Origin: Oscillospiraceae bacterium
Lineage (GTDB): Bacteria; Bacillota; Clostridia; Oscillospirales; Acutalibacteraceae
Length of the DNA: 17,096 nucleotides
NCBI GenBank assembly: GCA_029012165.1
Contig: JAQXLO010000171.1
Span: forward strand, 1-17,096
Reading direction: 5' to 3'
Within the stretch, counting starts at the first letter, position 1. Each line of letters begins with the position of its first letter. The translations under genes were made by a program, and so were the position numbers. Under the pieces are notes generated by a model. That model was given only the letters and a program-made list of their open reading frames with translations, ran no database searches and had not been told where the DNA came from. Shown here piece after piece: positions 14,317-17,096 of this stretch.

Positions 14317-15354
14317 ATGTCCGTTAAAGTTGCAATCAATGGCTTCGGCCGCATCGGCCGTCTCGCATTCCGTCAGATGTTCGGCGCAGAGGGCTACGAT
14401 GTCGTCGCCATCAATGACCTTACCAAGCCTTCGATGCTTGCAAACCTGCTCAAGTATGACACCGCACAGGGCGGCTACTGCGGCAGAATCGGCGAGAATC
14501 TGCACACCGTGACCGCTGACGACGAAGCCGGCACCATCACCGTGGACGGCAAGACACTGACCATCTATGCCAAGGCGAACGCCGCCGAGCTTCCCTGGGG
14601 CGAGATCGGTGTAGACGTTGTCCTCGAGTGCACAGGCTTCTACTGCTCCAAGGAAAAGAGCATGGCGCACATCAACGCCGGCGCAAAGAAGGTTGTCATC
14701 TCCGCTCCCGCAGGCAGCGACCTGAAGACCATCGTTTTCTCCGTCAACGAAAATACCCTGACCGCTGACGATCAGGTCATTTCCGCAGCTTCCTGCACCA
14801 CCAACTGCCTTGCTCCCATGGCGAAGGCACTTAACGACTACGCTCCCATCCAGAGCGGTATCATGAGCACCATTCACGCCTACACCGGCGACCAGATGAT
14901 CCTCGACGGCCCGCACAGAAAGGGCGACCTTCGCCGTGCCCGTGCAGGCGCTGCCAATATCGTTCCCAACTCCACCGGCGCCGCAAAGGCAATCGGTCTG
15001 GTTATCCCTGAGCTGAACGGCAAACTCATCGGCTCCGCACAGAGAGTTCCCGTGCCGACCGGTTCCACCACCATCCTTACCGCCGTTGTCAAGGGCACCG
15101 ACATCACCAAGGAAGGCATCAACGCCGCTATGAAGGCTGCCGCTTCCGAGTCCTTCGGCTACAATGAGGATCAGATCGTTTCTTCCGACGTGATCGGCAT
15201 GAAGTACGGCTCCCTCTTTGACGCTACCCAGACCATGGTCTCCAAGATTTCCGATGACCTGTATGAGGTTCAGGTCGTTTCCTGGTACGACAACGAGAAC
15301 AGCTACACCAGCCAGATGGTTCGTACCATCAAGTACTTCGCAGAGCTTGCGTAA
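14317..15354 (+). CDS. gap: Glyceraldehyde-3-phosphate dehydrogenase, type I
   Basis: The glycolytic enzyme converting glyceraldehyde 3-phosphate, NAD and phosphate to 1,3-bisphosphoglycerate; cytoplasmic homotetramer. The 345 residues include the NAD-binding INGFGRIGRLAFR (7-19) and N33-D34, where Asp indicates NAD rather than NADP preference. The catalytic Cys160 lies in SAASCTTNCLAP and the partner His187 in STIHAYTGDQ. The substrate-phosphate loop around RRARAGAANIVPNSTGAAKA and the C-terminal WYDNENSY are also present. Length is normal with no gaps. It is monocistronic, with its own promoter, strong ribosome-binding site and terminator; no pgk, tpi or cggR neighbour is visible. Codon choice looks more biased (GGC, AAG, ACC, ATC) than in its neighbours, as expected for a highly expressed gene. 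Confidence 0.99.
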   Translation: MSVKVAINGFGRIGRLAFRQMFGAEGYDVVAINDLTKPSMLANLLKYDTAQGGYCGRIGENLHTVTADDEAGTITVDGKTLTIYAKANAAELPWGEIGVDVVLECTGFYCSKEKSMAHINAGAKKVVISAPAGSDLKTIVFSVNENTLTADDQVISAASCTTNCLAPMAKALNDYAPIQSGIMSTIHAYTGDQMILDGPHRKGDLRRARAGAANIVPNSTGAAKAIGLVIPELNGKLIGSAQRVPVPTGSTTILTAVVKGTDITKEGINAAMKAAASESFGYNEDQIVSSDVIGMKYGSLFDATQTMVSKISDDLYEVQVVSWYDNENSYTSQMVRTIKYFAELA

Positions 15355-15372
15355 GTTTTCAGCGTAATTGCA

Positions 15373-15410
15373 CACCGCATCCGTTGCCAAAATGGGTGCG
15401 GTGATTTTTT
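15373..15410 (+). terminator. Rho-independent terminator after gap
   Basis: CACCGCATCC (15373-15382) pairs with GGGTGCGGTG (15394-15403), a 10-bp stem with one wobble and an 11-base loop, followed by ATTTTTT. It begins 19 bases after the gap stop codon and ends only 13 bases before the possible start of the next gene. Confidence 0.9.
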
Positions 15411-15423
15411 CATATGCGGGAGT

Positions 15424-16680
15424 GTGAATCTTTTGCGCAAAAGAACAGCAGCAATATGCAGTTTGCTTTTGATCCTGTCCGTTATTCTCTGTGCCTGCGG
15501 CGAGAGTGCGCCGACGCCGAACGTGGAAGAGACCGAAACGACGCAGCAGGTCACGCAAGCAGCCTACCGTCCCGGGAACCCGGCACCCTCGGAGATGGGG
15601 GCGGATGCGTGCGGGCAGTCGCTGACGTGGAGCGTGTCCGGCGGTACGCTGACGATTCGGGGAACAGGGGAGATGTATGACTTTCAGTCCGCACCGTGGA
15701 GCACACAGCGCGGGGATATCCGTGCCGTCACCGTGGAGGACGGCGTGACGAGCATCGGCGACAATGCGTTTTCGGCGCTGGATTCGGTCTACACCGTACG
15801 CATCGCCGAGAGCGTACAGCGCATCGGCAGGAACGCCTTTTCCGGCTGTATGAATCTGAGCAGTCTGACACTCCCGCAGGGGATGCAGACGGTGGAAACG
15901 GGCTGTTTTGAGGGCTGTCAGAAGCTCTGGAGCGTTTCCATCCCCGACAGCGTGACAGCCATTGAAGCACGTGCGTTCAATATGTGCGATAAGCTGTCCT
16001 CCATGACACTGCCGAAAAATCTGGAGTTTATCGGGGATGAAGCGTTTGCTTTTTGCGACCACCTGTACAGCTGCAGAATCCCTGCCTCCATGACCCATTT
16101 GGGCATCGGCAGCTTTATTCGCTGTTCCCGGCTGACAAAATTTACGGTTGAGGACAACAATCCCAACTTCTCAACGGATGAAAACGGTGTCCTGTTCAGC
16201 CGCTCCAAGGCGATGCTGCTGGTCTATCCCTCCGGGCGCATGGTCAGGGACTACACCGTGCCGGATTCGGTGCGGACGATCGGGGAAAAGGCGTTTGCCT
16301 ACTGCGACGGATTGCAGAGCGTGGAGATTCCCGATACGGTGGAGACCATCGGCGCAGGCGCATTTTACAACTGCAACAATCTCAAGTCGGTGCGCCTGCC
16401 GCAGGGACTGAAGGTTTTGCCCGCACAGATGTTTTCCAACAGCGATGCGCTGGAGTCCGTGATCCTGCCGGAGGGCTTGGAGCAGATCGGCGAGGAGGCG
16501 TTCAGCGGATGCGATACCCTTCGGGAGATGATCATCCCCGCCGGCGTGGAGACCATCGGGCGGTACGCCTTTGAAAACTGTCCTGCCCTGACCGTGACCG
16601 TGCTGGGCAAGGAGCTGGCTGTGGACGGCTGGGACGTGTTTTGGGTGGATTCCAACGCAACTGTCCAATGGAACCCGTAG
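15424..16680 (+). CDS. BspA-type leucine-rich-repeat (LRR_5) lipoprotein
   Basis: A 418-residue surface protein. Residues 1-25 form a lipoprotein signal peptide: basic RKR, a hydrophobic core (ICSLLLILSVI) and lipobox L-C-A-C25, so it should be lipidated at Cys25 and anchored to the outer face of the membrane. A Ser/Thr/Pro/Glu-rich linker runs to about 60, then a LTWSVSGGTLTIRGTGEM strand region. From about 103 there are about eleven 23-residue repeats of the pattern V-x-I-P-x-x-V-x-x-I-G-x-x-A-F-x-x-C-x-x-L, interrupted once (about 239-275) by an island with DENGVLFS. BspA-like proteins act in adhesion or host interaction; no ligand can be inferred here. The start is uncertain: GTG at 15424 (used here) sits one base after GGGAG, whereas TTG at 15433 has a better 10-base spacing and still keeps the signal peptide. 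No clear own promoter was seen between the gap terminator and this gene. Confidence 0.92.
   Translation: MNLLRKRTAAICSLLLILSVILCACGESAPTPNVEETETTQQVTQAAYRPGNPAPSEMGADACGQSLTWSVSGGTLTIRGTGEMYDFQSAPWSTQRGDIRAVTVEDGVTSIGDNAFSALDSVYTVRIAESVQRIGRNAFSGCMNLSSLTLPQGMQTVETGCFEGCQKLWSVSIPDSVTAIEARAFNMCDKLSSMTLPKNLEFIGDEAFAFCDHLYSCRIPASMTHLGIGSFIRCSRLTKFTVEDNNPNFSTDENGVLFSRSKAMLLVYPSGRMVRDYTVPDSVRTIGEKAFAYCDGLQSVEIPDTVETIGAGAFYNCNNLKSVRLPQGLKVLPAQMFSNSDALESVILPEGLEQIGEEAFSGCDTLREMIIPAGVETIGRYAFENCPALTVTVLGKELAVDGWDVFWVDSNATVQWNP
15429..15444. repeat. Perfect 16-bp palindrome over the LRR gene start
   Basis: TCTTTTGCGCAAAAGA is a perfect 16-bp palindrome. It covers the alternative TTG start and begins 5 bases after the start of the GTG. 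It could be a dimeric repressor operator or an RNA hairpin (6-bp stem, GCGC loop) that hides the initiation region. Confidence 0.7.
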
Positions 16681-16705
16681 ACCCTTTGTACATACTAAAA
16701 GTGAA

Positions 16706-16771
16706 CCCCTCGGGGCATACTCGAAATTTTCGCAGTTTCGAGGAAATGCACCGGGGGGATTTTATATTTTT
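16706..16771 (+). terminator. Large hairpin terminator after the LRR gene
   Basis: Three nested stems share one axis: CCCCTCGG with CCGGGGGG (16706-16713/16751-16758, one wobble), GCAT with ATGC, and CTCGAAA with TTTCGAG around a 9-base loop. The structure has about 19 pairs with two small internal loops and is followed by ATTTTATATTTTT. It starts 26 bases after the LRR stop codon. The size is larger than usual for a terminator, but the T-rich tail fits. Confidence 0.8.
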
Positions 16772-16799
16772 GCCGTAAATTATGAACTTTGGAGCGATC

Positions 16800-16828
16800 T
16801 TTTTTGTAGAATAATGTCAAGATATAAT
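16800..16828 (+). promoter_or_regulatory. Weak promoter-like element
   Basis: A perfect TATAAT (16823-16828) is preceded at 17 bases by TTTTTT (16800-16805), a poor -35. It overlaps an imperfect dyad of TGTCAA and TTGACA on either side of the -10. Suggestive only. Confidence 0.35.
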
Positions 16829-16834
16829 TATGAT

Positions 16835-16956
16835 TTGACATAAAAGGGAAGGAAAACAGGAGGATCACTTGATCCTTTCAGCTTGTCGAAAAAGTGATTT
16901 CTGCAAGCACGCAGGGGCAGCACGAATCGGTGCAGTGTCGCTGCATTCGATTTTTT
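16835..16956 (+). ncRNA. Candidate small structured RNA
   Basis: Between the promoter-like TATAAT and a hairpin with a T6 tail is a segment of about 120 bases with several inverted repeats: AGGATC/GATCCT (16861-16876, tetraloop, perfect), GCTTG/CAAGC, and AATCG-TGCAG/CTGCA-CGATT. An AGGAGG overlaps the first hairpin, so a short peptide from TTG 16869 is an alternative reading. I do not recognise a known RNA family. The evidence is only arrangement and folding by eye. Confidence 0.25.
16924..16956 (+). terminator. Terminator-like hairpin with T6 tail
   Basis: AATCG (16925-16929) pairs with CGATT (16948-16952), and TGCAG (16931-16935) with CTGCA (16941-16945) around the loop TGTCG. Ts run to 16956. 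The stem is moderately strong with a small internal loop, so terminator activity is plausible but unproven. Confidence 0.45.
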
Positions 16957-17000
16957 CTGCACGGTCGTGTATGCGATAGGGCGATGTTGCCGGCAGTTTG

Positions 17001-17045
17001 GCTCCCCTGCGAGGGGAGCTGTCTGCGCAGCAGACTGAGGGGTTC
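17001..17045. repeat. Double-hairpin intergenic repeat element
   Basis: GCTCCCCT/AGGGGAGC (17001-17008/17012-17019) and, one base later, GTCTGC/GCAGAC (17021-17026/17030-17035) form two perfect adjacent hairpins, followed by TGAGGGGTTC. This arrangement matches a REP-like element that I know as common between genes in gut Clostridia genomes (GGCTCCCCT...AGGGGAGCTGTC...GACTGAGGGG). Only one copy is in the window, so repetition in this genome is inferred. Confidence 0.6.
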
Positions 17046-17096
17046 AAAATGCCGCCGCAAGCAGACAGCAAAAGTCGGCGAAAAACCCTCCCGACG

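Larger units (their letters stand above)
16681..17096. other. Non-coding right end of the window
   Basis: No convincing protein gene lies in these 416 bases. From left to right they hold the hairpin terminator of the LRR gene, an AT-rich stretch with a promoter-like TATAAT, a possible small structured transcript with a terminator-like hairpin, and a double-hairpin repeat element. A short frame from TTG at 16869 (36 codons, after an AGGAGG) exists but resembles no protein I know. The leftward frames over 16865-17071 look like readings of repeat DNA. Confidence 0.6.

Noticed and set aside
14311..16098. A 595-codon leftward open frame antisense to gap and half of the LRR gene
   Set aside because: It runs opposite to two well-supported genes and across the gap terminator, has no ribosome-binding site and reads as low-complexity Gly/His/Val sequence. 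It follows from the codon bias of the sense genes.
16869..16979. A 36-codon frame from TTG after AGGAGG
   Set aside because: It is short, Cys/Ser/Arg-rich, not recognisable and lies within inverted repeats including a terminator-like hairpin. I kept it only as an alternative to the small-RNA reading.
1..17096. CRISPR arrays, transposases, integrases, toxin-antitoxin pairs, phage genes, tRNA or rRNA genes
   Set aside because: I looked on both strands and saw none with supporting sequence features.

Overview
The window looks like chromosome from a GC-rich Clostridia (Firmicutes) relative, most likely an Oscillospirales/Ruminococcaceae-type gut anaerobe. This rests on the conserved gene order nusB - xseA - xseB - ispA - dxs - tlyA - nadK - argR - recN, a clostridial AbrB/SpoVT-like regulator with a Cys4 tail, a BspA-type leucine-rich-repeat lipoprotein, and an intergenic element of the kind scattered through gut clostridial genomes. 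The taxonomic assignment is inference; there is no rRNA or tRNA gene in the window.

Layout. Positions 13673 down to the left edge hold one long leftward gene string read from a single good sigma-A-type promoter (TTGTAT-N17-TATAAT, 13645-13673): nusB, a Kae1/TsaD paralogue, xseA, xseB, ispA, dxs, tlyA, nadK, argR, recN, a TIM-barrel sugar-phosphate isomerase/epimerase-like gene, a BaiN/HI0933-family flavoprotein, a COG2509-family flavoprotein and a TPR protein that reaches the window edge. Spacing is extremely tight: five of the junctions are 4-base ATGA stop/start overlaps (a sixth if nadK uses its upstream ATG), and xseB/ispA overlap by 11 bases. Translation of successive genes is therefore probably coupled. 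The genes cover transcription antitermination, exonuclease VII, isoprenoid precursor and prenyl diphosphate synthesis, rRNA methylation, NADP synthesis, arginine-responsive repression and recombinational repair.

To the right, a monocistronic abrB-like gene (13750-14001, leftward) has its own promoter, 5' UTR hairpin and terminator. It is divergent from gap (14317-15354, rightward, glyceraldehyde-3-phosphate dehydrogenase), which also has a clear promoter, ribosome-binding site and terminator. The 315-base divergent region contains several inverted repeats that could be operators. Downstream of gap is a leucine-rich-repeat lipoprotein gene (15424-16680), whose start region is covered by a perfect 16-bp palindrome, followed by a large hairpin terminator.

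The last 416 bases (16681-17096) hold no convincing protein gene. They carry the terminator, a possible small structured transcript (about 16835-16956, weak promoter and a terminator-like hairpin) and a double-hairpin repeat element (about 17001-17045). The first 63 bases read on the + strand as the C-terminal end of an unidentified protein, in conflict with the leftward TPR frame, which does not close before the edge.

Most of the window is conserved housekeeping DNA. I see no defence island, CRISPR array, transposase, prophage or secondary-metabolite cluster. The points most worth a second look are the Kae1 paralogue inserted in the nusB-xseA interval, the flavoprotein/isomerase/TPR tail of the operon, the divergent abrB-gap control region, and the structured right-hand intergenic region.
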